From positions 1 to 64,000 of the forward strand of contig WPIO01000201.1 in the NCBI GenBank assembly GCA_009760855.2: a stretch of 64,000 bases of DNA, written 5' to 3'. The first letter of the stretch is position 1, and each line of letters begins with the position of its first letter. Positions 23,841 through 33,655 of the stretch are shown here, one piece after another. Below the pieces are notes generated by a model, which was given only the letters and a program-made list of their open reading frames with translations, was not told the DNA's origin and searched no databases. A program made the position numbers and the translations under genes. Source of the stretch: Cristatella mucedo. Its lineage: Eukaryota > Bryozoa > Phylactolaemata > Cristatellidae.

Positions 23841-24265
23841 AAAATGCTCATATGTGTAGCTGTTGTAGCTTTTCCTGCAATAATAGATACGAACTCATGA
23901 TGCTCCAGTCCTTTCCTTCTAGAATTCCGGATGTCTTTTGTCGATCACCATATTTTTGAAGAATTGGTTCGTAAAGATATATCAATTAGGGTCAAAATAA
24001 GAACAAGAATGAATAAAGTAAATTCAATTGCATATGAAAAATTTTAGTCGTCGCAATTATTATTTCTCTCTTTAGTGTAATACTTTTAGTCTAAATCTTC
24101 CTTAGCTTATACAAATACAATTTAATCGCATACATTGCAAACATAATCGTAAAGCTGCCTCGAAAGCTGTATTAAATCGGACGGTATCTGTGCCTTCATG
24201 TGTAACTAAATGCTCACTCTAACTTCTGGTAGAATACCCTCACGCCTTATGTGCCTGACTGCTTC
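23841..24265. other. unassigned AT-rich DNA
   Basis: No gene or shared repeat was recognised. Confidence 0.45.
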
Positions 24266-24269
24266 CTTG

Positions 24270-24425
24270 CTTGAGGATCAGTCTTTATTTGTAAAGTGCC
24301 GTAATAGAACTGGATATCTAGCTGTCCAGGCGCTTTACCGATGCCCTCAGGGCCAGAGCCCACGACCCTTTCAAAGGTAAAACCTGGTCCTCCACCCTAG
24401 CACGGGAGACTGTGATTTAGCTTCC
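24270..24425. repeat. W element, copy 2
   Basis: TTTATTTGTAAAGTGCCGTA, CCAGGCGCTTTACCGATGCC and CAGGGCCAGAGCCCACGACC match the order of landmarks in the other W blocks. It carries additional 3' sequence, CTGGTCCTCCACCCTAGCAC, not seen in copy 1. Confidence 0.55.
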
Positions 24426-24519
24426 TTATAACCTCCAAGTAATTCGATCTTTAATTTTAAATAAAGCTAGCACGGCGATGAAATTTTCTGCATAAGTTCG
24501 GCAGAAATCCGACCATTGC

Positions 24520-25260
24520 TTGCAAGTGATGCAAGAGACGACATGGCCTTGCTTAGTAAAACCTTGCTGAACTGCCCCACCAGTTTCAGCCTCTTCGTGC
24601 CCTCAGGTCCTCTAAGGTAAACAAATGAGCTATCCAATTTTACGCATTAAGACAGTTGATGAATGAAGCTAATTCTCTGTGGGCAATAGATTGTGAAACT
24701 CATCTTACGAATACTATCCAACATCTTCTCTCCGGCTCCTTTTCTCTTGCTTCATAAAAGGAAGTCTTTTAGCAACCTTGAGCATAACAAAAACACTTAA
24801 GCTCTGGAAGACTTTACAAATGCCGTTGATGATTGAAGGTTTTGCTAAGCGGGCCCTATTCCAAGGAATATACTTCTCCGATTATTCCATAATTTTAAAT
24901 CCTCTGCTGCCGACTATGGGTTGTCCTTTGCAGTCATTCTGAATTGATATTTTGACTCTCTTAACTGCCCATGTGACTCAGCTGTGCTCATTATTGCTCT
25001 TTTATTTGCGAGATATACAAACTAGATGATTTACAGAATCTTGTGAAAAGCAACATTAAAGCCTTGGGAGCTGTCAATACCACTTGCAGTGTCAATAATG
25101 ACTCACCCACATTAGGCTTCAAACCGCGACCTGTGTACCGAGGTCTGTGTAAAGCAACCACCTTACCTAGTTTAGCATCACGGCTGATATCTGTTGGCTA
25201 CCGAAGGCACACCAAAGGCTACGTACGTTTCAGTTGAGCCGAAGGAAACTCCTCTTTTAA
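24520..25260 (+). mobile_element. LINE-B copy interrupted by SINE-A
   Basis: The left part has GTTTCAGCCTCTTCGTGCCC and TCAGGTCCTCTAAGGTAAAC (encoding FQPLRALRSSKVNK, as in the 49 kb copy), then CTGCCGACTATGGGTTGTCC to about 25020. The right part, 25188-25260, has ATCTGTTGGCTACCGAAGGC and ACCAAAGGCT, the next part of LINE-B. A minus-strand SINE-A separates the two. Many small deletions make this an old copy. Confidence 0.7.
25026..25187 (-). mobile_element. SINE-A, diverged, nested in LINE-B
   Basis: The minus strand reads CAGCCGTGATGCTAAACTAG, GGTAAGGTGGTTGCTTTACA, an altered B box (GGTTTGAAGCC), then GACACTGCAAGTGGTATTGA of the body. The terminal CAGCTAG is not preserved. Confidence 0.75.
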
Positions 25261-25345
25261 ACCTTAGACAGTTCTAGGAGATATACATCAGTAGAAGAAA
25301 TGAAACCGTTGCAGTTTGAGGAATGGTATGCACCTCTATGAATTA

Positions 25346-25532
25346 GGTGAGCCGTAATGGCTCACTAGGTAAGGCGGTTGCTTTTCACGACCTCGGCCCC
25401 GAGGTCATGGGGTCGAATCCTGCGGTGGGCGATTCTTAATCACCTCTGCAAGCAGTGGTGATAGTCGTAAAAGGCACTTGTGTCGCTCTACAAAAAAGGC
25501 TGATAAATCAGCTAGTATTTATTTATTTGATG
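25346..25532 (+). mobile_element. SINE-A, well preserved, with (ATTT)n tail
   Basis: The full order is present: GTGAGCCGTAATGGCTCACT, TAGGTAAGGCGGTTGCTTTT, CACGACCTCGGCCCCGAGGT with a self-complementary variable-arm-like stem, B box GGTCGAATCC, body GCAAGCAGTGGTGATAGTCG and GTGTCGCTCTACAAAAAAGG, terminal AAATCAGCTAG, and the tail TATTTATTTATTT. The head resembles a class II (Ser/Leu-like) tRNA because of the extra stem and AAGGCGGTTG. That isotype is an inference. Confidence 0.93.
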
Positions 25533-26014
25533 GGAATTTTCTAAACCAAAACTAGCAAATCAGACCTGAAAACTGAGGAGCACCAGGCGGAAAGTGAGTC
25601 GGGCTATGCAAATAGCAATTAATTCCACCCACAGAGGTATGATGATGGAAACGAGAATGAAATTTTATTTGGAAGCAGACAGCGAAGGACTCATCCAGGT
25701 GAATGGTCGAGGCTGTAAGTCAATACAGCGTTAGCAGAGCCGTCGTTGGCCAGAGACATCACGAAGAGGGCAGAGCGACGTCGCAAGAAAGTGCACTGCA
25801 GTTACGAAGCATCATATTGCAACTACTGAATCGCCCACGAGCACTGTACTGCCTCGATACCAGAAGCGACGGTGAGCAAAACAATCGGAGAGCTTCAGCA
25901 CATAGAAAAACAACAAGGTGCCATCGCACAGGGTGCCACAAGCAGAGTAGCAAGAGACAGGACTCGACTCCCAGGCTAAAGGACAACGACAAAAACCTGC
26001 TCGTTCAGCTGCAG
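25533..26014. other. unassigned DNA upstream of LINE-A
   Basis: There are frames of up to 110 codons on the plus strand (25703-26035) and overlapping minus-strand frames, none with a recognised motif. I see no repeat shared with certainty. Confidence 0.4.
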
Positions 26015-26850
26015 GTAAAGAGCCTTTCTCGTTAGACGACCGTATCAGCTCCACAGTCAAATCTGCTTATTTTTAGCTACATAACATTGCTAAAATTTGG
26101 GCTTGTTTGGATAAGGATACCACGTCTAAGTGCGTCCATGCATTCGTGACATCTCGTCTCGACTTCTGCAACTCACTGCTTACTGGCCTATCAGCAGGTG
26201 CGATCAGGCGATTGCAGCTGGTGCAAATCTCTGCAGCTAGGATTGTCTGTCGTGAGCGTCGCAGTTGCCACATTACTCCACTTCTCGCCGACCTGCACTG
26301 GCTACCAATCAAGCAACGGATTGACTTCAAGGTTTTGTCGCTCACTTTTAGGTCACTTCATTCTATGGCTCCAGCCTATCTCTCCGACATATTGCCCCAT
26401 CAGGCCAAGCATCGTATTACCCGCTTTTCGGAGTCCAACAGTCTAGAAATACCTCGTACAAAACTTAAATCCTTTGGAGACCATGCATTTAGTTCATATG
26501 CTCCCAAAGCCTGGAACTCCCTCCCGACCTGCGTCAGAACATCCCCTGACCTGACCACATTTAAAAGGATCTTAAAAACACACCTATTTAGGACAGCATT
26601 TAGTGGGTCCCTGTGATTCGTCCTTCACGTGCTTATGCGTGCTGACACTGTGCATGCTGCCACTAACCACATTTGCATGCTGACCCTGTGCATGTCACCC
26701 CTAACCATGTTATTCATTTTGTTTGTTTTTCAAACATGATTTTACTTACCATTCAATTGCATTTCCCTTTGCAGCATATTCAAAGCGCCTAGAAAGAGAT
26801 TAAGTTCTCTGAGGGCGCTTTATCAAGTACCTTATTATTATTATTATAAT
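26015..26850 (+). mobile_element. LINE-A, best preserved RT C-terminal copy
   Basis: The copy starts near CTTTCTCGTTAGACGACCGT, at the part of the RT ORF that follows the catalytic core, and runs to the hairpin AAAGCGCCTAGAAAGAGATT/GAGGGCGCTTTATCAAGTAC and an (ATT)n tail. The coding part is open for 169 codons to the natural stop, followed by a UTR of about 200 bases. Low decay makes this one of the youngest LINE-A copies here. It lacks the catalytic RT core and the endonuclease, so it cannot be autonomous. Confidence 0.93.
26107..26616 (+). pseudogene. LINE-A RT ORF, C-terminal 169 codons
   Basis: The remnant encodes the thumb and C-terminal part of a CR1/L2-type reverse transcriptase. Landmarks in order are FVTSRLDFCNSLLTGL (near residue 12), AIRRLQLVQISAARIV, SCHITPLLADLHWLPIKQRI, LTFRSLHSMAPAYLSDILP, YAPKAWNSLPTCVR and the terminal LFRTAFSGSL before the stop. 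These follow the YADD palm region in full-length family members. The frame carries no stop, but the insert starts after the active site, so the product would be inactive. Confidence 0.9.
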
Positions 26851-26864
26851 TGTCTGGCCACTCT

Positions 26865-28018
26865 CTAAGGTGTGTCGCCAGCTCTCGCACAGTGCCCAGC
26901 TTTCTGTCGCCCACACATTTTGGGTGCATCGCGAAGCCTACGCCTACCACTTGCCAACAGACACATAGAGCCGGGCAGATGCCCAGGGAGGAGTGGACGA
27001 TGCAGCCTCCTAGTCAGGTTAGCCTAAGGAAGCAGCCTCAGCGACCAAGCGTTTGCCTCCGTTCCCAGCGAAAAGGCCTGCAGTCGCTTCAGATAGACAA
27101 GCTGCTCGTGCAAGCAGACGCTCTCAAGTATTAAAGGAAACCAGACGCTGCTTGCGGCATGCCATCCGCCAGTTGCCACTTCCTTTCCAGGTTTCTTTGC
27201 CGCTGGAACGGCCGAGGACACGGGCGGTGCCGGAGGCTCTTCTTTTAGCCAGTATTTACTGTATTGGTACCAGTGAGGTTCTTCAAAGAGCCGATGGCTG
27301 TGGTTCTCAGAGCCTGCAGTAAATTAAAACAGATGCGTGTGTACAAACCGCAGTATGGCGACCTTTCAGGTTACGGCTTGAGACGAGATCTAAGCTGCAG
27401 CTGTGCCTGGGAAACGATGCTCCGCCCCCAACACCATTAGCAGTCGACCCATTGACAGAAGGACACGGGGCGGGCACAAGCAATCCGTTCGACTATTCCT
27501 ATTACGAATACCAGCGACAGGGAGATACCGATTTCTTGCTCAGCCAGCTTTTTTTTTAGGATGACTCGGCAGGCTGTAAGAGTCGGCCGAGGTTAGCTGT
27601 GGAAGGTGTGTTAGGGTTTAATGGATTCAAGCCAGTCTCAGATAGCAGTGCCTTCGGCACAGAGATCAGTGATGTAACCTGCATAACCAGCCCCACTCCC
27701 CAGTCAGCCGAGGCCAAGAGCAGTCAGACGAATCAGGCAGCTTTCGTGCAGCTGATGTATTGTATAGGGACACAGCCATTCAAGTAGCTAAGCGACGGCA
27801 GTGGCTTTGTGCACGTACGCACTGTGCTTGCACATGCTCAGGCAGGCACATAGATGCCCTGACTCACAGTCAGTCAGGCAAGCACAGTCGCACACTCATG
27901 AGCACGCAAATGCCACAATGTCAGCCACAACCAAGCGCTGCTAGGCGGGATGCTGTAGCCTGTAGCCAGGCAGCACCTCGTTTTACAAGCAGTTATGCAC
28001 CCAGTTATGCATATCTCA
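26865..28018 (+). repeat. R unit, copy 1 (about 1 kb degenerate tandem unit)
   Basis: The unit is clearest at 27165-27990. In order it has CCACTTCCTTTCCAGGTTTC, GGTACCAGTGAGGTTCTTCA, GAGACGAGATCTAAGCTGCA, CGACTATTCCTATTACGAAT, AATACCAGCGACAGGGAGAT, GTCAGACGAATCAGGCAGCT, TGCTTGCACATGCTCAGGCA and GGATGCTGTAGCC. The same order recurs at 30.47, 31.5/32.55 and 33.3 kb. No reading frame is conserved across copies. A GA microsatellite starts at its right edge. Confidence 0.72.
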
Positions 28019-28019
28019 A

Positions 28020-28054
<35 letters not shown>

Positions 28055-28165
28055 GAGACAGAGACAGGTGACAGGGGATAAAAAGACAAAGAGACAGACA
28101 GAGAGAGAGACGGAGATGGAGACGGAAAAAGAGCCAGAGACAGAGACGGACCCGAAAATAGAGAA

Positions 28166-28247
<82 letters not shown>

Positions 28248-28489
28248 AAGGGGAAAAGGCAGACAGAGGCAGATGCAGTAAGAGATAAAGAGATCAGAGA
28301 GGTACAAGGGTTAAAGCTCGATGACGGAGGTAGAATGGAAGGTAAATGAGCAAGAGGAAGGCAAATACTGAGAGACAAAGGGAAATAATGAATATTAAGG
28401 AATATAATATAAGCAAGAAAGTGATAGACTGTAAAAGGCAGAAATATATATATATATATATATAGAGATATATATATATAGAGAGAGAA

Positions 28490-28532
<43 letters not shown>

Positions 28533-28560
28533 AAGGGAGATAGAGAGAGCGAGATTGAGG
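28020..28560 (+). repeat. purine-rich microsatellite region (GA and TA tracts)
   Basis: There are pure GA runs at about 28023-28051 and 28176-28247, interrupted purine-rich sequence between them, and TA runs mixed with GA at about 28444-28531. Minus-strand SLSLSL frames of up to 120 codons are artefacts of the repeat. Confidence 0.95.
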
Positions 28561-28904
28561 CACAGACAGGAAGAAGCTATGGGTCAGACTAACAATGGGA
28601 GAGTTAGAGACTGCGACAGAACATGCAAGGAAGAGGCACACAGATTAAATGGGACAACTTGGGAAGAGAGCCGGCAATAAATAGATGCGATCCATACCAG
28701 ACGATGAATCTCTTCTTGTGATGTGGTTGCGATGCCGACGGTCCTGATGATGTCGACATAACTATGAGCAAGTGCTAGCGAGCTGCAGGGTACAGTATAA
28801 ACATGTTAAGGTTCCCAAGAGTGACTCCTCAGCAAACCACACCCGCACGTCACAGGCGTGGGCTATTCTCGTGCAAGCAACAGACGCCAAATGAAAGCGA
28901 ACAC
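28561..28904. other. unassigned DNA
   Basis: No gene or recognised repeat was seen. Confidence 0.45.
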
Positions 28905-30175
28905 AAGGGGCTAAAAAATAATAATAACAGTGCACTTTATAAAGTGCCTTCAGGGAACTCAATTTCTTTCTATGTGCTTTACATTCCCTGCAAAAGGAAA
29001 CGCAACTTAATGCTTCATAAATCACATGAATCACGTGGTTACGGGTGACATGCACAGGGTCAGGATGAAAATGTGGTTAGTGGAGCATGCACAGTGTCAG
29101 CACGCATTATCACATGAAGAACAAATCACAGGGACCCACTAAATGCTGTCGTAAATAGGTGTGTTTAAAGTTATTTTTAAATGTGGTCAAGTCAGCGATG
29201 TCGTGAAGCAATTCGGGAGTAAATTCCAGGCTTTGGAGCATACGAACTAAATGCACGGTCTCCATAGGTTTTGAGGTTTGTACGAGGTATTGGTAAACTG
29301 TTGGATTCTGAAAAGCGATTGGTACGATGCTTGGCCTGGTGGGAATGAGATATGAGAGATAGGCTTAAGCCAAAGAATGAAGTGACCTAAAAGTGAGCAA
29401 CACAACCTTGAACTCAATCAGTTGCTTGACTTGGAGCCACTGCAAATCGGCAAAAAGTGGTGCGATGTTGGAAAGGGCAACGCTCATGATATACAAGACT
29501 AGCCGTGTAGTTTTTCGCACGAGCTGTAATAGCCTGATTGCACATGCCAGTAGGCCAGAAAGCAGTGAGTAGCATAAGTCGAGACTGGATGTTACAAATG
29601 CAAGGACCAACTTAGACATCGTATCCATATCTAAACAAGCCCAATTTTCAGCAATGTTATGTAGCTGAAAGCAGGGAGACTTGACTGTGGAGCTGATGTG
29701 GTTGTCAAACGACATGTCACTTTGGAACATGACACCTTGATATCCAGTGGATTCAACAGGAAATATGCTGGCAGTACAAATTTTGAATAGTAGCCTTTCC
29801 AATTTCTGAATCAAACTGGGTTTTCCAATAACTAGTAAGTTTGTTTTGTCATCGTTTAGTTTAAAAAGAAATTGCTGCCATCTCTGTGTGGATGTCATTA
29901 ATACGTGCAGCAAGTAAGTTGAGAGAATTCGAGGTGCTCGAACGCCAGGAGGGACCAAAGCAAAGGTACAACTGGTTGTCATCCGCATAGAAGTGAAAGC
30001 ATAGATTGTGAGTGGCAATCACATCAGCAAGAGGGAGAGTTTAAACCGTGAAAAGAACCAGACCTAGCACGGAGCCGTGTCGTACCCCTTTTTTCAGAGG
30101 CTGTCAGGCTTGGATGATGTTTGTCCATTCACGTCACTTATCTGGAGTCTTCCACTAAGATAGCTAGAGGGTAGC
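28905..30175 (-). mobile_element. LINE-A, inverted, with RT catalytic core
   Basis: The left edge has the inverted hairpin (CACTTTATAAAGTGCCTTCA and TTCTATGTGCTTTACATTCC). The copy reads leftward and retains the palm motif FYADD at about 29978-29992 (minus strand), followed by KLNDDKTNLLVIGKP and the C-terminal region. Upstream it reaches RT motifs near 30060-30170 (ACACGGCTCCGTGCTAGGTC, encoding the region after GVPQG). A frameshift separates the YADD part from the 217-codon frame at 29365-30018. It is 5'-truncated and not functional. Confidence 0.88.
29365..30018 (-). pseudogene. LINE-A RT remnant, 217-codon open frame
   Basis: The frame covers the region just after the RT active site to LTFRSLHSLA. 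Residues about 54-70 read NDDKTNLLVIGKPSLIQ, a well-known post-palm landmark of L2/CR1 RTs. About residue 140 reads FVTSSLDLCYSLLSGL. The first 45 residues are in the wrong frame relative to FYADD on the same DNA, so a small indel broke the ORF there. Confidence 0.85.
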
Positions 30176-30204
30176 TAGCTACGAGCTCCAGTCAAGAGAT
30201 TATA

Positions 30205-30458
30205 TGGGACCGAATCCACGGAGAGGAGATTGCCAAAGGGAATCAGACGGGGTAGGAGACAAACCCAAACAGTGGAGGCAGTAGCTACAAACGGCCACGA
30301 CGAAGCACTACAAAGAAATGCACGACATTGCAAAAAAGATAACAGTGCCAATGTGGTCCTACACTGCTGGCCACCTACTTTGTAGGATATACATATCTCA
30401 GGAGGTCCTAGACTGCTAAAGTCTAATCCATAATTCTTATGCAATAACATCAGCGTGC
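30205..30458 (+). repeat. Q segment, copy 1
   Basis: CCTACACTGCTGGCCACCTA at 30357 and the sequence to CTAATCCATAATTCTTATGC align with CCTACACTGCTGGCCACCAA (34968) and GTCCCGTCCACAATTAAAAT in Q copy 2. It directly precedes R copy 2. Its partner directly follows R copy 4, so Q may be part of the R domain. Confidence 0.6.
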
Positions 30459-30461
30459 CTG

Positions 30462-31505
30462 CTGCCGGTTGCCACTTCTTTGCGAGCCTTCTTTGCTGCC
30501 GGACCGGCCGAGGACCAGGGTGGCACCGGCAGCACTTCTTCTAGCCAGCCCTATTGGTACCAGTCCAGTTCTCAACAGAGCCGATGCCTGCGGTCCTTGG
30601 AGCCTGATCCAGATGAAAGCAGACGAGTTTTTTCTAAACACCAGAACGGTGGCCCGGTCAGGCTACGGCAAGGGACGAGACCTAAATTGCAGCTGTGCCT
30701 GAGATAGCAGGCTCTGCCTTCACAACAAAATTGGCAGCTGACCCATCGACAGGACACACGGTGGGCATAAAAAAGCTGTTCGACTATTCCTATTCTGAAT
30801 ACCAGCGACAGGGAGGTACCGATTTCCTGCTCAGCAAACACTATATTTAGCAGCAATCGGCAGATGGTAAGGGTCGGCCGAGGATAGCTTCGGTAATCAG
30901 GTTGCGGTGGAATGGAATGCAGCCAGCCAGGTATCACGGCCGGTGGTATACGGATCGGTGCTGTAACCTTTATAGCAAGCCCTCCACCAGTCATCTGAGG
31001 CTGAGGACAGTCAGACGAAGCAGGCAGCATACGTGCAGCTGATTCACTGGATATGGACAGACCCGATAAAGTGGCTAGCAATGACAGTGGTTTTGTGCAG
31101 TGTGCATCCACATCATGCACAATGCACTTCGCTTGCACACCCTCATTCAGGCACATGGGTGCTCTGACTCACAGGCTCAAAGGCAAGCACAGCCTGGCAC
31201 TCATTCACATGCCAATGTTACAATGTCAGCAACGTATGCTTCACAGGATGCTGCAGCCGTTGACGTGGCAACTCCTCGTTTTCAATGCAGTCGTTCACAT
31301 CGGCTTACATCGAGCAAGCTTGGCCGCCACGACATTAAAGAGCAGCCTGTCGCTGATAGTTAGCGAGGGTCACACTTTGTTAGCGAAGTAAGCAGTAGAG
31401 CCGTAGCCTGCAACTCCACCAGTCGCTGCTTGAGAGTCGCCAGCAGCCACATCACGCATGCCAAAACTAGCAAGCAATTCTGCCTGTTGACAATACGTTC
31501 TCAGC
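30462..31505 (+). repeat. R unit, copy 2 (complete, about 1.03 kb)
   Basis: This is the clearest full unit. It begins GGTTGCCACTTCTTTGCGAG and includes GGTACCAGTCCAGTTCTCAA, GACGAGACCTAAATTGCAGC, AATACCAGCGACAGGGAGGT, GACGAAGCAGGCAGCATACG, TTCGCTTGCACACCCTCATT and GGATGCTGCAGCCG. It is followed without a break by the start of copy 3 (AGCTTCCTTTGCCGTGAGAC at 31501). That junction defines the period of about 1.03 kb and shows true head-to-tail tandem order. Confidence 0.78.
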
Positions 31506-31654
31506 TTCCTTTGCCGTGAGACAGGCCGAGGCCACGGTTGGCAAAGGTGCCTCTTCCTTAAGCTGGTCGATTGCTACCAGTCTGGTTCTTCAAAGAGTAT
31601 ATTGCTGCGGATCTAGGAACCTTTTAAAAATTAAATTAGAACATTTTTTACATA

Positions 31655-32548
31655 CACTCTGGCTCTGCCAGCATATCTCCAGTTGAATCAGCTCGAAATC
31701 TAGGTGTCATATTCCAAAGCGACCTCTCGTTAGACGACCATATCAGCTCCACAGTCAAATCTGCCTATTTTCCGCTTCATAACGTTGCTAAAATTCGGGC
31801 TCGTTTAGATAAGGATACCACGTCCAAGTTGGTCCATGCATTCGTGACATCCCGTCTCTACTTCTGCAACTCATTGCTTACTGGCCTACAGCATGTGCGA
31901 TCAGGCGATTGCAGATGGTGCACAACTCTGCAGCTAGGCTTGTCTGTCGTGAGCGTCACAGTTGCCACATTACTCCACTTCTCGCCGACCTGCACTCGCT
32001 ACCAGTCAACCAACGGATTGACTTCAAGGTTTTGTTGCTTACTTTTAGGTCACTTCATTCTTTGGCTCCAGCATATCTCTCAGATATACTCCACCATCAG
32101 GCCAAGCATCGTACCACCCACTTTTCGGAATCCAACCGTCTACAAATACCCCGTACAAACCTCAAATCCTGTGGAGACCGTGCATTTAGTTCGTAAGCTC
32201 CCAAAGCATGGAACTCCCTCCCGACCTGCGTCATAACATCCCCTGACCTGACCACAGTTAAAAAGAACTTCAAACACACCTATTAGGACCGCATTTAGTG
32301 GGTCCCTGTGATTCGTCCTTGATGTGCTTATGAGTGCGAACACTGCATGCTGCCACTAACCACATACGCATGCTGACCCTGAGCATGTCACCCCTAACCT
32401 TGTTATTGATTTGGTTGTTTATCAAGCATGATTTTACTCACCGTTCAATTGCATTTCCCTTTGCCGCAAATGTAAAGCGCCTACAAAAGATTTTTAGTTC
32501 TCTGAGGGCGCTTTATCAAGTGCATTATTTTTTATTATTACTGTATAA
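31655..32548 (+). mobile_element. LINE-A inserted in R copy 3
   Basis: The copy runs from AACATTTTTTACATACACTC and CAGCTCGAAATCTAGGTGTC, through the RT C-terminal region (CATTACTCCACTTCTCGCCG, ACCTGCACTCGCTACCAGTC), to a 3' UTR, the hairpin AAAGCGCCTACAAAAGATTT/GAGGGCGCTTTATCAAGTGC and the ATT tail. It is close to the 26 kb copy but frameshifted: 31829-32236 and 31909-32196 are in different frames, and a TAA falls within the AYAPKAW segment. Confidence 0.9.
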
Positions 32549-32837
32549 CCATGATGGTTACCGGTCAGGCAACGACAAGGGACGAGACCTAGGCTGCAGG
32601 TGTGCCTGATAATGCAGACTCCGGCCTCAACCACACCATTGACAGCAGAACCATCTATAGAATGACATGTGGGCTGGCATAAAAAGGGTGTTGGACTGTT
32701 GCTTTTCTGAATACCAGTGACAGGGAGTTGCGGCTTTCTACTCAGCATGCCCTCTCTTTAGCACCACTCTGTAGGTAGTAAGGGTCAGCTGGGTTTAGCA
32801 GTGAGGGAGGTTTTATTTGGAATGGATTGCAGACCGT

Positions 32838-32884
32838 GGTCGTGAAAGCAACCGCCTTACCTTGAGTGCCATCACGGCTCACAG
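32838..32884 (-). mobile_element. SINE-A 5' fragment
   Basis: Only the tRNA-like head is present on the minus strand: GTGAGCCGTGATGGCACTCA, AGGTAAGGCGGTTGCTTTCA and CGACCACGG. It lies between two copies of a locally duplicated part of R. The missing SINE body suggests a deletion or recombination between the duplicated segments rather than an ordinary 5' truncation. Confidence 0.8.
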
Positions 32885-33404
32885 CAAGCACTATCTGTAG
32901 CACCACTTGGCAGGCTGTAAGGGTCAGCCGGGTTTAGCTGTGAGGGGTGTGGTGAAAAGGATTGCAGCGAATTAGATAGCCCGACCGGTGCTGTAACCCT
33001 TATAGCCAGCCCCCATCAGCTGAGGCTGAGGACCGTCAGACGAAGCAGGCAGCTTTCGCGAAGCGGACTTACCGGATAGAGACAGACCCATCAAAGTGGC
33101 TAAAACATGGCAGTGGCCTAATGCAGTGCACATGCACACTATGCATTAGGCTTGCACAGGCTAATGCAGGCACATGGGTACCCTGGCTCACAGGCTCACA
33201 AGCAAGCACAGTTACTCACTTAAGCACTGGTGCAGACGCAGGCGACGCCGAGCGCCGCTAGACACAATGCTGTAGCCGGCAACGAGGCGGCTCCTCATTT
33301 TCCGTTCGCAGCCAGCCAGATTGCCCGGTCGTTGTAACAGGGATCAGTGCTGTAACCTACATAGCCAGCCCCCCATTAAGCTGAGGTTGAGGACCATAGG
33401 ACGA

Positions 33405-33578
33405 ATAAAAAGTCCTTGCTGAATAAGCAGCCCCTTTTGCATAGCGACTGAAGAGCCTTTACGACTATCACCACCTCTTGCAGTGGCGATAAAAGATGGC
33501 CAACCGATGAAATCGAACCCGTGACCTCGGGTCCGATGTCGTGTAAAGCAACCGCCTTACCTAGTGTGCCATCACGAC
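33405..33578 (-). mobile_element. SINE-A in R copy 4, with likely target-site duplication
   Basis: The minus strand starts GTGATGGCACACTAGGTAAG, then GGTTGCTTTACACGACATCG, GGGTTCGATTTCATCGG (B box), GCAAGAGGTGGTGATAGTCG, GTCGCTATGCAAAAGGGGCT and an altered terminal region. The host sequence GACGAA occurs on both sides (33399-33404 and 33579-33584), and R copy 2 has a single GACGAAGCAGG at the same point. This gives both a short target-site duplication and an empty site. Confidence 0.9.
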
Positions 33579-33655
33579 GAAGCAGGCAACTTTCGTACAC
33601 CTGACTTGCCGGACTTGTTAAAGTGGCTAAGCCATGGCAGTGGCTTAGTGCAGTG

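Larger units (their letters stand above)
31501..33300 (+). repeat. R unit, copy 3, split by LINE-A
   Basis: Copy 3 starts at 31501, breaks at about 31650 where a LINE-A inserts, and resumes at 32549 (GGTTACCGGTCAGGCAACGA, GACGAGACCTAGGCTGCAGG). Inside it a segment of about 130 bases is duplicated: TTTAGCACCACTCTGTAGGT at 32757 and TGTAGCACCACTTGGCAGGC at 32895, with a SINE-A fragment between. It ends near 33300, after GACGCCGAGCGCCGCTAGAC. Confidence 0.72.

Noticed and set aside
25346-25430. Functional tRNA gene
   Set aside because: The tRNA-like part is the head of SINE-A. It recurs many times with the same body, and no complete cloverleaf acceptor stem is evident.
28005-28378. Serine/leucine-rich minus-strand frames
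   Set aside because: They are translations of the GA microsatellite.
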